Shown: piece after piece, positions 44,420 to 52,881 of the stretch
Numbering within the stretch: position 1 is the first letter of the stretch
How the letters are laid out: every line of letters starts with the position of its first letter
NCBI GenBank assembly: GCA_947453695.1
Contig: CANGHW010000009.1
Span: forward strand, 18,748 to 82,747
Length of the DNA stretch: 64,000 nucleotides
Direction of reading: 5' to 3'
From: Opitutia bacterium
GTDB lineage: Bacteria > Verrucomicrobiota > Verrucomicrobiia > Opitutales > Opitutaceae
Made by a program: the position numbers and the translations under genes
Notes under the pieces: model-generated
Told to the model about the DNA's origin: nothing
What the model saw: the letters and a program-made list of their open reading frames with translations, nothing else
Database searches by the model: none

Positions 44420-45228
44420 GAGGCCGAAGCACAGACGCCGGCGCGGTCAGCGACGGCGGATTGAAACCACGCGAGCTTGGTGGAGAGGGCGGCGACCTCG
44501 CCGATCACGACGATGGCGGGCGCGCCGAAGCCAGCGTGCTCGGACTCGAGGGCGACCTTTGCAATGGTGCTGAGGAGCTGGCGATGATCGCCGGTGGTGG
44601 CGGATTGGACGACGAGGGCGGGCGTCTCCGGAGCGAGGCCCCCGGCCTGGAGGCGGCGGGTGATGGTCTCCAGGTTCTTCATGCCCATGTAGAGGCAGAG
44701 CGTGGCGCCCAGTTTGCCGTAGTCTTCCCAATGGATGACCGAGTCGGGCTTCGTGGGATCTTCGTGGCCGGTGAGGAAGACCACGGACGAAGCATGGGCG
44801 CGATGGGTGAGGGGGACGCCGGCATAGGCGGCGGCGGCCAGCGCCGAGGTCACGCCGGGGACAATCTCAAACGCAATCCCGGCCTCCACGAGGGCCTCGG
44901 CCTCTTCGCCGCCCCGGCCGAAGACGAACGGATCGCCGCCCTTTAGGCGCACGACATTTTTCCCGGCGCGAGCGAGACGAACCAAAATGCTTTCGATCTC
45001 CCGTTGCGGGCAGCAGAAGCCGCCGCCCTTCTTGCCGACAAAGACGAGCTCGGCCGCGGGATTGGCCAAAGCCATGATCTCTGGGGCGACGAGATAATCG
45101 TGCACAATCGCGTCCGCTGCACCGAGCAAACGGTGGGCTTTGCGGGTCAATAACTCCGGGTCGCCCGGGCCGGCGCCGACCAAATAGACGGTTCCAGTGG
45201 GGGCAACTTGAGTGGAGCAGTCATTCAT
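44416..45228 (-). CDS. cobA: uroporphyrinogen-III C-methyltransferase
   Basis: A 270-residue SAM-dependent methyltransferase that converts uroporphyrinogen III to precorrin-2, the first step to sirohaem (and cobalamin). Signatures are VYLVGAGPGDPELLTRKAHR at the N-terminus, VVRLKGGDPFVFGRGGEEAE, and VPGVTSALAAAAYAGVPLTH. It lacks the N-terminal CysG oxidase/chelatase domains. It is the first gene of the minus-strand operon and diverges from cysH across a 165-base control region. Confidence 0.95.
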   Translation of the reverse strand: MNDCSTQVAPTGTVYLVGAGPGDPELLTRKAHRLLGAADAIVHDYLVAPEIMALANPAAELVFVGKKGGGFCCPQREIESILVRLARAGKNVVRLKGGDPFVFGRGGEEAEALVEAGIAFEIVPGVTSALAAAAYAGVPLTHRAHASSVVFLTGHEDPTKPDSVIHWEDYGKLGATLCLYMGMKNLETITRRLQAGGLAPETPALVVQSATTGDHRQLLSTIAKVALESEHAGFGAPAIVVIGEVAALSTKLAWFQSAVADRAGVCASAS

Positions 45229-45320
45229 CGGCTTGATGGATAGCAGTCAGTAGGCCAGCGAGTTAGGCGCACGCAAAATCGTTCGGGGAGCGCAGTAGAC
45301 GAGCTGGGGAGGATTCAAAC

Positions 45321-45345
45321 ATGACTTCTTTAGTAGATATGACTT
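45321..45345. promoter_or_regulatory. direct repeat in the cobA/cysH divergent control region
   Basis: ATGACTT occurs at 45321-45327 and again at 45339-45345, an 18-base period, in A/T-rich DNA between the two divergent sulfur operons. The place suits a binding site for the Rrf2-type or LysR-type regulator encoded nearby; no binding is shown. Confidence 0.35.
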
Positions 45346-45393
45346 GTTTTGAGCTTTAAGATGTGGCGAGTTGGAGCAAGCAATCTCGCTGTC

Positions 45394-46059
45394 ATGGCTG
45401 CAATTTCAAACGACACTCTCACTCAATGGAACGCCCACCTGCGCACGCAGACGCCGCTGGAGATCGTGCGCTGGGCCATCGCGCAGGCCGGCGGCCGGGC
45501 GATTGTTTCCACGAATTTCCGGCCCTACGAAGCCGCGATTCTGCATCTAGCGGTGCAGGCCCAGGCCGACATCCCGGTGCTGTGGGTCGACCACGGCTAC
45601 AATCGCCCGGCGACGTATAAACACGCCGAGGACCTGCGGGCCCGCTTCAACCTCAACCTGAAGCCCTATCTGCCGAAAGTGACCGCGGCGCATCGCGATG
45701 CGATCCACGGCCCCATCCCGACGACCGAGGATGAGGAAGGACTGAAGAAATTTAGCGCCGTGATGAAGCTGGAGCCGTTTCAACGCGGTATGAAAGAACT
45801 GGCGCCGACCGTGTGGATCACGGCGCTGCGCAAGGTGCAGAACCCGAACCGTGCCGGACTGGATATCGTGTCGCACGACGCGAACTTCGGTGCACTCAAG
45901 GTGAGCCCGCTCTTCTACTTCACCGATGCGGAGCTCGATGCCTACCTCGCCCAGCATGCATTGCCCAACGAGTGGGACTACTTCGATCCCGCCAAGGCCG
46001 ATGAGAAGCGCGAGTGCGGCCTGCACGCGGCATGGGGCAAGAAAGCCGTTAACGGCTGA
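45394..46059 (+). CDS. cysH: phosphoadenylyl-sulfate (PAPS/APS) reductase
   Basis: A 221-residue enzyme that reduces activated sulfate to sulfite with thioredoxin or glutaredoxin. It has the PP-loop-like fold (RAIVSTNFRPYEAAILHLAV, PVLWVDHGYNRPATYKHAED) and the catalytic Cys208 in the KRECGLHAAW tail. It has no CC...CxxC cysteines, so no [4Fe-4S] cluster. By family rule this points to PAPS rather than APS as substrate. Starts at TTG 45349 or ATG 45361 are possible; ATG 45394 (MAAISNDTLTQWNAHL) fits the family best. It is the first gene of the plus-strand operon. Confidence 0.92.
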   Translation: MAAISNDTLTQWNAHLRTQTPLEIVRWAIAQAGGRAIVSTNFRPYEAAILHLAVQAQADIPVLWVDHGYNRPATYKHAEDLRARFNLNLKPYLPKVTAAHRDAIHGPIPTTEDEEGLKKFSAVMKLEPFQRGMKELAPTVWITALRKVQNPNRAGLDIVSHDANFGALKVSPLFYFTDAELDAYLAQHALPNEWDYFDPAKADEKRECGLHAAWGKKAVNG

Positions 46060-46085
46060 ACTGCTGTTCCTGTTTTTACTCACTC

Positions 46086-46116
46086 GCCGCGTCCAGTCGG
46101 GCGCGGCCTATTTTTT
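46086..46116 (+). terminator. terminator-like hairpin between cysH and cysD
   Basis: GCCGCG (46086-46091) pairs with CGCGGC (46102-46107) and is followed by CTATTTTTT. The stem is only 6 bp, so read-through is likely. It would set a lower level for cysDN than for cysH or act as an attenuator. The T run ends 7 bases before the cysD ATG, which has no purine-rich ribosome-binding site. Confidence 0.5.
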
Positions 46117-46122
46117 CGATTC

Positions 46123-47061
46123 ATGCAGAACTACCATCTCGACCACCTTCAACATCTCGAAACCGAAGCCATCCACATCATGCGGGAGGTGGCAGGGGAG
46201 TTTGAGCGTCCGGCGCTGCTCTTTTCCGGCGGCAAGGATTCCATCTGTCTGCTGCGGCTCGCGGAAAAAGCGTTTCGGCCGTCGGATATCCCGATGCCGT
46301 TTCTCAACGTCGAGACCGGCCACGAGTTTCCCGAACTGATCGAGTTTCGCGACCGTCGCGCCAAGCAACTGGGGGCCAAACTGATTGTGCGCACCGTCGA
46401 CCAAGCCCTGGCCAAGGGCACGGCGACCCAGGCGCCAGGTGAGGTCAGTCGGAACAAGCTCCAGATCCCGGTGCTCCTCGGCGCGATCGAGGAATTTCGT
46501 TTCGATTGTGCAATCGGTGGCGCGCGCCGCGACGAGGAGAAGGCCCGCGCGAAGGAGCGCTTCTTCAGTTTCCGCGACAGCTTTGGCCAGTGGGATCCGA
46601 AGAATCAGCGGCCGGAGATCTGGAACCTTTACAATGGTCGTCTCAATGCCGGGGAGAACATGCGGGTCTTCCCACTGAGCAACTGGACCGAGATGGATGT
46701 GTGGGAGTATATCAAACGCGAGCGGTTGGAAGTCCCCAGCATCTACTTCAGTCACACCCGGGAGTGCTTCCGCCGCGGCGGCCAATGGCTGCCGCTGCCG
46801 CCGGAGCACACCGATCCGACCAAGCCCGATCCCTACGCTGGGGCCCGGCCCAAGCCGTCCGAGCCACGCAAGACCATGGTCTGCCGCGTGCGCACGATCG
46901 CTGACATGATCAGCACCGGGATGGTCGAGAGCCCGGCGAGCACGTTTGACGATATTATCGCCGAAGTTGCCGCCGCCCGGGTGACCGAGCGCGGCTCGCG
47001 CGCCGACGACAAGGCCTCCGAGGCCGCCATGGAAGATCGGAAGAAGGCGGGCTATTTCTGA
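46123..47061 (+). CDS. cysD: sulfate adenylyltransferase subunit 2
   Basis: A 312-residue PP-loop subunit of ATP sulfurylase that makes APS from ATP and sulfate with the GTPase CysN. Signatures are LLFSGGKDSICLLRLAEKAF (the SGGKDS PP-loop), PFLNVETGHEFPELIEFRDR, GGARRDEEKARAKERFFSFR and WTEMDVWEYIKRE. Full-length. It is followed by cysN after 41 bases. Confidence 0.96.
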   Translation: MQNYHLDHLQHLETEAIHIMREVAGEFERPALLFSGGKDSICLLRLAEKAFRPSDIPMPFLNVETGHEFPELIEFRDRRAKQLGAKLIVRTVDQALAKGTATQAPGEVSRNKLQIPVLLGAIEEFRFDCAIGGARRDEEKARAKERFFSFRDSFGQWDPKNQRPEIWNLYNGRLNAGENMRVFPLSNWTEMDVWEYIKRERLEVPSIYFSHTRECFRRGGQWLPLPPEHTDPTKPDPYAGARPKPSEPRKTMVCRVRTIADMISTGMVESPASTFDDIIAEVAAARVTERGSRADDKASEAAMEDRKKAGYF

Positions 47062-47102
47062 TCACACCTCTCTGAACCCTTTCGACTGCAGCTTTCACTT
47101 TC

Positions 47103-48428
47103 ATGTCTTTGACCACAGCTCCTCACGTCCCTGTCGACATTCTCCGCTTCAACACCTGCGGGAGTGTCGATGACGGCAAATCCACGCTCATCGGCCGCCT
47201 GCTCTATGACTCAAAATCGCTGATGGAAGATCAGATCGAGGCCCTCGAGCGCTCGGCCGACATCACGGGTGGCGGACAGATCAACCTCGCCAACCTCACC
47301 GACGGCCTGCGCGCCGAGCGTGAGCAGGGCATCACGATCGATGTGGCGTATCGCTATTTCGCGACGCCGCGCCGCAAGTTCATCATCGCGGATACTCCGG
47401 GACACGTCCAATACACGCGCAACATGGTGACGGGCGCCTCCTCGGCGAATCTCTCCATCATCCTCGTCGACGCCCGCACCGGCGTGATCGAGCAGAGCCG
47501 CCGCCACACGGCGATCGCCGCCCTCTTGCGCATCCCGCATTTAGTGGTCGCGATCAACAAGATGGACCTCGTCGGCTGGAGCCAGGCTCGCTTCCTCGAG
47601 ATCCGCGCGCAGTTCGAAGAGTTTCTCCCGCGGCTCGACATCAAGGATGTGAAGTTCATCCCGATGAGTGCGTTGAACGGCGACAACGTGGTCGAGCCTT
47701 CGCCGCACACGCCGTGGTATGTCGGTCCGACGCTGCTCGGCCACCTCGAGACCGTGCATATCGCGAGCGATTGGAATCTCAACGGCTTCCGCCTCCCGGT
47801 GCAGTGGGTCAACCGTCCCAACAATCCGACCGACCAATCCCTCCACGATTTTCGCGGCTTTAGTGGCCAGATCGCCGGCGGTATAGTGAAGGTGGGGCAG
47901 AAGGTCATCGCGTTTCCCGCGGGCATCGTATCGACCGTGAAGCAGATTTGGACTTACGACGGACCGGTGCAGGAGGCGTTCTGCCCTCAGTCGGTGACGC
48001 TCGTGCTGGAGCACGACATCGATATCAGCCGCGGCTCCATGCTGGTCGGGCTCGATCACCTGCCGGGCTCGAGCAGCGAGTTGCAGGCCGAAGTGTGCTG
48101 GATGCATCCGCGTGCACTGCAGGCCGGGAAGAAATACTACCTCAAGCATACCACCCACACGGTGCAGGTGGCCGTCACGGAGATCGTCAACAAGCTGAAC
48201 CTCGCGACCCTCGAATCGGAGACGGGAGCGACGGAGCTTGCGATGAACGATATCGGTGAGATCCGCCTGCGCACCGCCAAGCCCCTTGTATTTGACGGAT
48301 ACTCAGCCAATCGCCTCACCGGGTCTTTCATCCTCATCGAGCAGGGCACCAATGCGACCGTGGCGGCCGGGATGTTGAATCCGCCGCGCGAAATCGTGAA
48401 GCCGGAGAACGGGGATTACGTGATCTGA
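47103..48428 (+). CDS. cysN: sulfate adenylyltransferase subunit 1 (GTPase)
   Basis: A 441-residue EF-Tu-like GTPase that drives APS formation with CysD. The G motifs are GSVDDGKSTL (G1), DGLRAEREQGITIDVAYRYF (G2), DTPGH (G3) and NKMD (G4). The C-terminus closes in a beta-barrel region (GRxxxF-like LTGSFILIEQGTNATVAAGM). It is not fused to an APS kinase (CysC) domain, and no separate cysC is in the window. PAPS formation, if used, depends on an unlinked gene. Confidence 0.96.
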   Translation: MSLTTAPHVPVDILRFNTCGSVDDGKSTLIGRLLYDSKSLMEDQIEALERSADITGGGQINLANLTDGLRAEREQGITIDVAYRYFATPRRKFIIADTPGHVQYTRNMVTGASSANLSIILVDARTGVIEQSRRHTAIAALLRIPHLVVAINKMDLVGWSQARFLEIRAQFEEFLPRLDIKDVKFIPMSALNGDNVVEPSPHTPWYVGPTLLGHLETVHIASDWNLNGFRLPVQWVNRPNNPTDQSLHDFRGFSGQIAGGIVKVGQKVIAFPAGIVSTVKQIWTYDGPVQEAFCPQSVTLVLEHDIDISRGSMLVGLDHLPGSSSELQAEVCWMHPRALQAGKKYYLKHTTHTVQVAVTEIVNKLNLATLESETGATELAMNDIGEIRLRTAKPLVFDGYSANRLTGSFILIEQGTNATVAAGMLNPPREIVKPENGDYVI

Positions 48429-48459
48429 GGCGCGGGCCGCAGAGATCGTTCGCTACGCC

Positions 48460-48873
48460 GTGAAAATCTCCGTCAAAGTCGACTACGCCTGCCGCGTGAT
48501 GGCGGAACTCGCCCGCCTGCACGGCTCGGGCGAGCTCGCGCAGATCGAGCAACTGGCCAAGGCCGAGGCGGTGCCGGCCAACTTTCTGGCGCAGATCCTC
48601 CTGAAGTTGCGCGACCATGGGCTGATCACGAGCCGCCGCGGTAATCACGGTGGCTATGCGCTGGCCCGCGCGCCGGAGGAGATCTCGCTGCACGATATCC
48701 TCCTCGCGGTGGAAGGAAAGTGCCTGCACCTGAGCGGAAATTATCAGGGCCGCAGCGGCCGCCGGTTGAAACGCGTGTGGGACGAGATCAGCGAGGCCCT
48801 CGATGAGAAGACGAAGAGCTACACGCTCGACCAACTGACCTCCAAGCATCCCGAAGAGATGTATTACATCTGA
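48460..48873 (+). CDS. Rrf2-family transcriptional regulator
   Basis: A 137-residue winged-helix regulator from a GTG start: KISVKVDYACRVMAELARLH, then LAKAEAVPANFLAQILLKLR and ITSRRGNHGGYALARAPEEI. It lacks the three-Cys cluster of IscR-type Rrf2 proteins and has only one Cys after the HTH (GKCLHL). That makes a CymR-like, cysteine-metabolism repressor role more likely than Fe-S sensing. It is the last gene of the cysH-cysD-cysN operon (31 bases after cysN), which suggests autoregulation of sulfur assimilation. Confidence 0.88.
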   Translation: MKISVKVDYACRVMAELARLHGSGELAQIEQLAKAEAVPANFLAQILLKLRDHGLITSRRGNHGGYALARAPEEISLHDILLAVEGKCLHLSGNYQGRSGRRLKRVWDEISEALDEKTKSYTLDQLTSKHPEEMYYI

Positions 48874-48944
48874 GCGGGGGGAGCGGGACGGGAAATGGAA
48901 CTTGAAGCGCGGGCGCGGCCCCGCAGCGTCACGGAAACTTTCCC

Positions 48945-49427
48945 ATGAACGAAGACATCCTCAAATCCATCCACGAAGAATTGGTCGCGATCCGGCAACT
49001 CCTGGCCGAGGCGAACAAGGCCCCCGCCCGGAGCGCGCCGGTGCGCTCGACCAGTTCGTCTTCGAGTTTCTCGAGCAGCAGCATGGGCGATGAGAATATT
49101 CCGCAGCCGAGCGAAGTCGTGCCCAATGCGGGTGATGTCCAGGTGCACTTCGGCAAGAATAACGGCATCGCGCTCTCCAAGCTGAGCGAGCGCTCGCTCT
49201 CGTGGTATGCGACCGAACAGCCACCGCGCCTCGACAGCAGCGGCAAGCCCTATCCGCCGCGCCCGCAAGAGACCTTGCTCCGCAATGCGGCGCGGACCCT
49301 CTGGCATCAAAACAAGGGCACGCTGGGTCAGGCGACCCCGGCCAAGTCGGCCAAGAGCGACGACCTGCCGGTGGCGGCCCCGGAATCATCGGCCCACTTG
49401 GCAGACGAAGAGAACGTGCCGTTTTGA
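48945..49427 (+). CDS. hypothetical protein with DUF3820-like core
   Basis: A 160-residue protein. The N-terminus is a short amphipathic helix (MNEDILKSIHEELVAIRQLL), then a Ser-rich linker (STSSSSSFSSSSM). The core VHFGKNNGIALSKLSERSLS then WYATEQPPRLD resembles the small GKxxGxxLxxLxxxxLxWY domain of DUF3820 and exonuclease-X-like C-termini. The tail is acidic. No catalytic residues are seen. The function may concern nucleic acid, by resemblance only. It is downstream of the Rrf2 gene on the same strand. Confidence 0.65.
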   Translation: MNEDILKSIHEELVAIRQLLAEANKAPARSAPVRSTSSSSSFSSSSMGDENIPQPSEVVPNAGDVQVHFGKNNGIALSKLSERSLSWYATEQPPRLDSSGKPYPPRPQETLLRNAARTLWHQNKGTLGQATPAKSAKSDDLPVAAPESSAHLADEENVPF

Positions 49428-49574
49428 TCGGCAGCGGCGGCGTTCGTCGCGCCCCCCCCGGTGAGATCAGCGCACTGGGGTTAGCACGGAGAGCGATCAG
49501 CCGGGTAGAACCCGGCCCGAAGAGATGGCTGGAAAGAACCGGGAATCTGCCGGCGCGGGGCTGGGCGGTCCGGG

Positions 49575-50660
49575 CTATGAAGCGAGCACGTTTAGGCGCA
49601 GATTGATCGCGCTGTGGTAGAGGTCGTCGCGGAAGAGCTGACGCGGAAGGGTATGGTCAGTCGCGAGCTCTGCAGAAATGAACCCGGCACTCGCCAGACT
49701 GCGTTGAATGACAGTTGCTTTTTCGCTGGTCGGGACATTGGCCTCCCGCCGCTGGAAAACGTAGAAGTCGGGCACGTTTTCCACCCGGCCATGACCGCAA
49801 TCGAACTGACCGGAGAGGGCCGGCGCGAGAGCGGCAGCAGGTTGGGAGAGGTAGCCCGGAGCGGAAAGCAGGGTCGCCAGCGTGGCGCGATTGTGCGGAA
49901 GGTCGCACCACGCGCAGGCTTCTGCGAGGGCGGCGATGAGGGCTCCGTGTTCGGCGTGGTGCTTTTCCGCAAAGCGGCGTGTGACCATCAGAACCTTGTC
50001 CACGTGACCCGGTGACAGCGCTGCGCTCAAAGTCGGGCACCAGCCGACGCCGTCGCGCACGGCGAGGGTATTCCACGGTTCACTGGAGCAGTAACCGTCG
50101 ATCGTGCCGGCGGCGAGGTTGCGCAACAATTGGGTGGAGGGAACCACGACGATACGGACATCGCGGTCGGGATCCAAGCCGGCGGCCCGCAACCAATCAC
50201 GCAGTTGCAAGTGCTGCATCGAGTAGTGGGAAACGATGCCGAAGGTGAGTGGTTGCTGGGCGCGACGGTCGCCGGAGCGATGCCGGAGCGAGGCAGCGTC
50301 TCGGACGCCGGCCTCCCACAAGGCGCGAGAGAGCGTGATGGCGCCGCCATGCAAGTTCAGGACAAAGGCGGTCAGGACATCAGTGGCGGGGCAGCCCAGC
50401 CCCAGTTGCGTCGACCAAAGCATCGGCGCCGGAGTTTGGGCGGCGTCGAGTTCACCATATAAAATTTTTTCGCGCATGGTCGCCCCGCCGATCTCGCGCC
50501 GGAGCTCGACCTGCAAACCGTATTTGACGAAGAGGCCGAGGTGTTCGGCGACGACGAAGGGAGCGGCGTCGGTATTGGCGAGGAAACCGACTCGAAGAGG
50601 GCGGGACAGAGCCGGAGTGGGACTGGTCGAAATTGAAGCAGTTGATGCGATACCCGGCAT
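49575..50660 (-). CDS. NrtA/SsuA-type soluble binding protein (possibly a sensor)
   Basis: A 361-residue protein of the NMT1/CmpA-NrtA periplasmic-binding family: RPLRVGFLANTDAAPFVVAE, KYGLQVELRREIGGATMREK, DAAQTPAPMLWSTQLGLG, TIDGYCSSEPWNTLAV. It has no signal peptide or lipobox, and no permease or ATPase gene is near. This recalls cytoplasmic NasS-like nitrate sensors rather than a transporter subunit. The divergent LysR gene 98 bases away and the sulfur genes around it make a sulfonate or nitrate signal possible. The ligand is unknown. Confidence 0.75.
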   Translation of the reverse strand: MPGIASTASISTSPTPALSRPLRVGFLANTDAAPFVVAEHLGLFVKYGLQVELRREIGGATMREKILYGELDAAQTPAPMLWSTQLGLGCPATDVLTAFVLNLHGGAITLSRALWEAGVRDAASLRHRSGDRRAQQPLTFGIVSHYSMQHLQLRDWLRAAGLDPDRDVRIVVVPSTQLLRNLAAGTIDGYCSSEPWNTLAVRDGVGWCPTLSAALSPGHVDKVLMVTRRFAEKHHAEHGALIAALAEACAWCDLPHNRATLATLLSAPGYLSQPAAALAPALSGQFDCGHGRVENVPDFYVFQRREANVPTSEKATVIQRSLASAGFISAELATDHTLPRQLFRDDLYHSAINLRLNVLAS

Positions 50661-50758
50661 GATCGTTGCTCTATATCAGCGGCTACTGTGCCACTGGGGA
50701 AAGTGGCGCGGTTACTGCTCCGCAAATATTTCATCGTAGGAATGAACTCCCCTCATCC

Positions 50759-51694
50759 ATGAAGCCGACGCTCGACAGCCGGCAGATTCATGCTTTTGCC
50801 GCGTTGGCGAGGCGTGGAAGTTTCACGCTCGCAGCCAAGGACTTGTTTCTCACCCAATCTGCGGTGAGTCATGCGATTAAAGCGCTGGAGGATGATCTCG
50901 GCACGCGGCTGTTGGATCGGGTGGGGCGACGGGTGCTGCTGACGCAGGCCGGGGAGCAGTTTTTACGGCACACGGAGAAAATCTTACGGGAAATGGAAGC
51001 CGCAAGGGCCGGACTTGATACGCTGACCAAGTGGGGCCACGGGCGATTGCGGGTGGGTGCGAGCACGACGGCGTGCCAACATATCCTTCCGACGGTGCTG
51101 CGGGAATTTCGGCAAAGCTACCCCAAGTGCGTAATTCGGATCGAGCCGGGCGACCATAGTCGGCAGTTAGATTTATTGCGGGGTGGACACATCGATCTGG
51201 CGATCGTGCTGGAGCCGTCTACGCCAACCGTGAGCGAACTGAGCTTTGTGCCGCTATTCCAAGACGAACTTCGTTTTATGGTGGCACCGATGCATCCATG
51301 GGCGAAGTTGGGCCGGGCTCCCCGGGAAACGATCGAAGGCGAGACGCTCGTGCTCTATAATAAAAGCAGCCAGACGTTCCGGCTCGTGGCGGAGTATTTC
51401 CGGGAGGAAAAGATCTCGCTGAGCAATTTTATCGAATTGGGGAGTATGGAGGCGATCAAGGAGCTCGTGAAAATCGGACTCGGAGCAGGGGTGTTTGCTC
51501 CGTGGATCGCGCGCGCCGAGTTGGAAAGCGGTTCACTCGTCTCGCTGCCGCTGGGCACGCGAAAACTGCGTCGCCGGTGGGGCGTGGCTCATCTCAAGGG
51601 TCGCCGCCTGGCGTTGGCGGAGGAGACGTTTATCGGCTTGTGCGAAGCGACGACCGAGGCGTTGGGCCTCGGTGCGCCGCGCGCCGTGGCATGA
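50759..51694 (+). CDS. LysR-family transcriptional regulator
   Basis: A 311-residue regulator: DSRQIHAFAALARRGSFTLA, DLFLTQSAVSHAIKALEDDL (HTH) and RLLDRVGRRVLLTQAGEQFL. The effector domain has RVGASTTACQHILPTVLREF, HIDLAIVLEPSTP and IKIGLGAGVFAPWIA-like sequence. It is divergent from the NrtA-like gene, the usual layout for a LysR regulator and its target. It ends 17 bases from the convergent serine acetyltransferase gene. The start at 50759 fits the HTH; an ATG at 50742 is out of frame. Confidence 0.9.
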   Translation: MKPTLDSRQIHAFAALARRGSFTLAAKDLFLTQSAVSHAIKALEDDLGTRLLDRVGRRVLLTQAGEQFLRHTEKILREMEAARAGLDTLTKWGHGRLRVGASTTACQHILPTVLREFRQSYPKCVIRIEPGDHSRQLDLLRGGHIDLAIVLEPSTPTVSELSFVPLFQDELRFMVAPMHPWAKLGRAPRETIEGETLVLYNKSSQTFRLVAEYFREEKISLSNFIELGSMEAIKELVKIGLGAGVFAPWIARAELESGSLVSLPLGTRKLRRRWGVAHLKGRRLALAEETFIGLCEATTEALGLGAPRAVA

Positions 51695-51711
51695 GGCTCA
51701 GGCTGCCGATC

Positions 51712-52662
51712 TCAAATATACCATTCAGAGGATCCGTGGTCGGCGCTGGGGGAGGCGGTGCCTCCTTGACCAACCAGCGACTCGACCTTGCGGCGCGAGC
51801 GAATCACGACGCTATCGCCCTTAAAGTAGGCCACGGAGTCGGGCGCGATGGATTTCATGAGCCAGACATTGGAGCCGATGATGGAATTGGCGCCGACGGA
51901 GGTGTCGCCGCCGAGAATCGTGGCGTGGGCGTAGATAGTGACGTGGTCGCCGATGTCGGGGTGACGTTTTACGCCCTTGATGGGATTGCCGTCGGGATCG
52001 GTCTCGAAGGACTTCGCGCCAAGGGTGACGCCCTGATAGAGTTTCACGTGCGAGCCGACCGTGGCGGTTTCGCCGACCACGACGCCGGTGCAGTGATCGA
52101 CGAAGAAGTGGCTGCCAATGCGCGCGCCGGGGTGGATATCGCAGCCGGTGCGTTCGTGACCGTATTCGGTGAGCATGCGGGGGAGCAGCGGCACGCCCTG
52201 GTGGTAGAGCACGTGGGCGAGACGCTGCAGCGAAATCACGAGGACGCACGGATAGGCGACGATGATCTCCTCCACACTCCGGGCGGCGGGATCGCCTGCG
52301 TAGGCGGCGGCGACGTCGGTCTGAATGAGTTTTCGCAACGCCGGCAATTGTCCAAGCAAAGCGTTGGTGCGGGTGCGGGCGGCGGTGGCCGCGTCGGGCA
52401 CCCGGGCAAAGCGCAGGCACTTCTCCACCTCGGCCAAAAGGCGGCGGTCGATCTCGCCCAAGAGGCGGGCGACGTGCGCGGGCAGGGCGCGTTCGGTCAG
52501 GCCGGTTTCCTCGAAGTAGCCGGGAAACAGCAGGTGCATGAAGTCCGCAGCGAGCTGATTGACCGAGGCCTGCGAGGGCAGGTTGGCCCCGTCGACATGA
52601 TTGATGCCGCCATCGTTGCGGTAGGAATCGAGGAGGGCCTGCTGAATGGCGTCGAGGTGCAT
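51712..52662 (-). CDS. cysE: serine O-acetyltransferase
   Basis: A 316-residue enzyme that makes O-acetylserine, the carbon skeleton for cysteine. The C-terminal left-handed beta-helix shows hexapeptide repeats with GCDIHPGARIGSHFFVDHCT, GVVVGETATVGSHVKLYQGV, TLGAKSF and HPDIGDHVTIYAHATILGG. The N-terminal helical part (MHLDAIQQALLDSYRNDGGI) is longer than in E. coli CysE and matches the EpsC/plant-like form. The frame extends to 52866, but the ATG at 52662 is the family start. It completes the sulfur cluster by supplying the acceptor for sulfide; a cysK gene is not in the window. Confidence 0.93.
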   Translation of the reverse strand: MHLDAIQQALLDSYRNDGGINHVDGANLPSQASVNQLAADFMHLLFPGYFEETGLTERALPAHVARLLGEIDRRLLAEVEKCLRFARVPDAATAARTRTNALLGQLPALRKLIQTDVAAAYAGDPAARSVEEIIVAYPCVLVISLQRLAHVLYHQGVPLLPRMLTEYGHERTGCDIHPGARIGSHFFVDHCTGVVVGETATVGSHVKLYQGVTLGAKSFETDPDGNPIKGVKRHPDIGDHVTIYAHATILGGDTSVGANSIIGSNVWLMKSIAPDSVAYFKGDSVVIRSRRKVESLVGQGGTASPSADHGSSEWYI

Positions 52663-52881
52663 GGCGTGGCGTGGGAGCGAGCGGTGAATAGATTCACACC
52701 GTCTCACGCGAGCCTGAATCGTGGAGGGACCCGCGGTCGGTGCGCTGGCGTGGGTGACCTTTGGGTGACGAAAACCGGTCGGGCACGAGGGGGGCGGCGA
52801 GAAAACGTGGAGCGCCACAAGTCCGTCATCGACAAACCCGGCGAGGAGCGTCACTGAGTTACTCACAAGATATCCACACCG

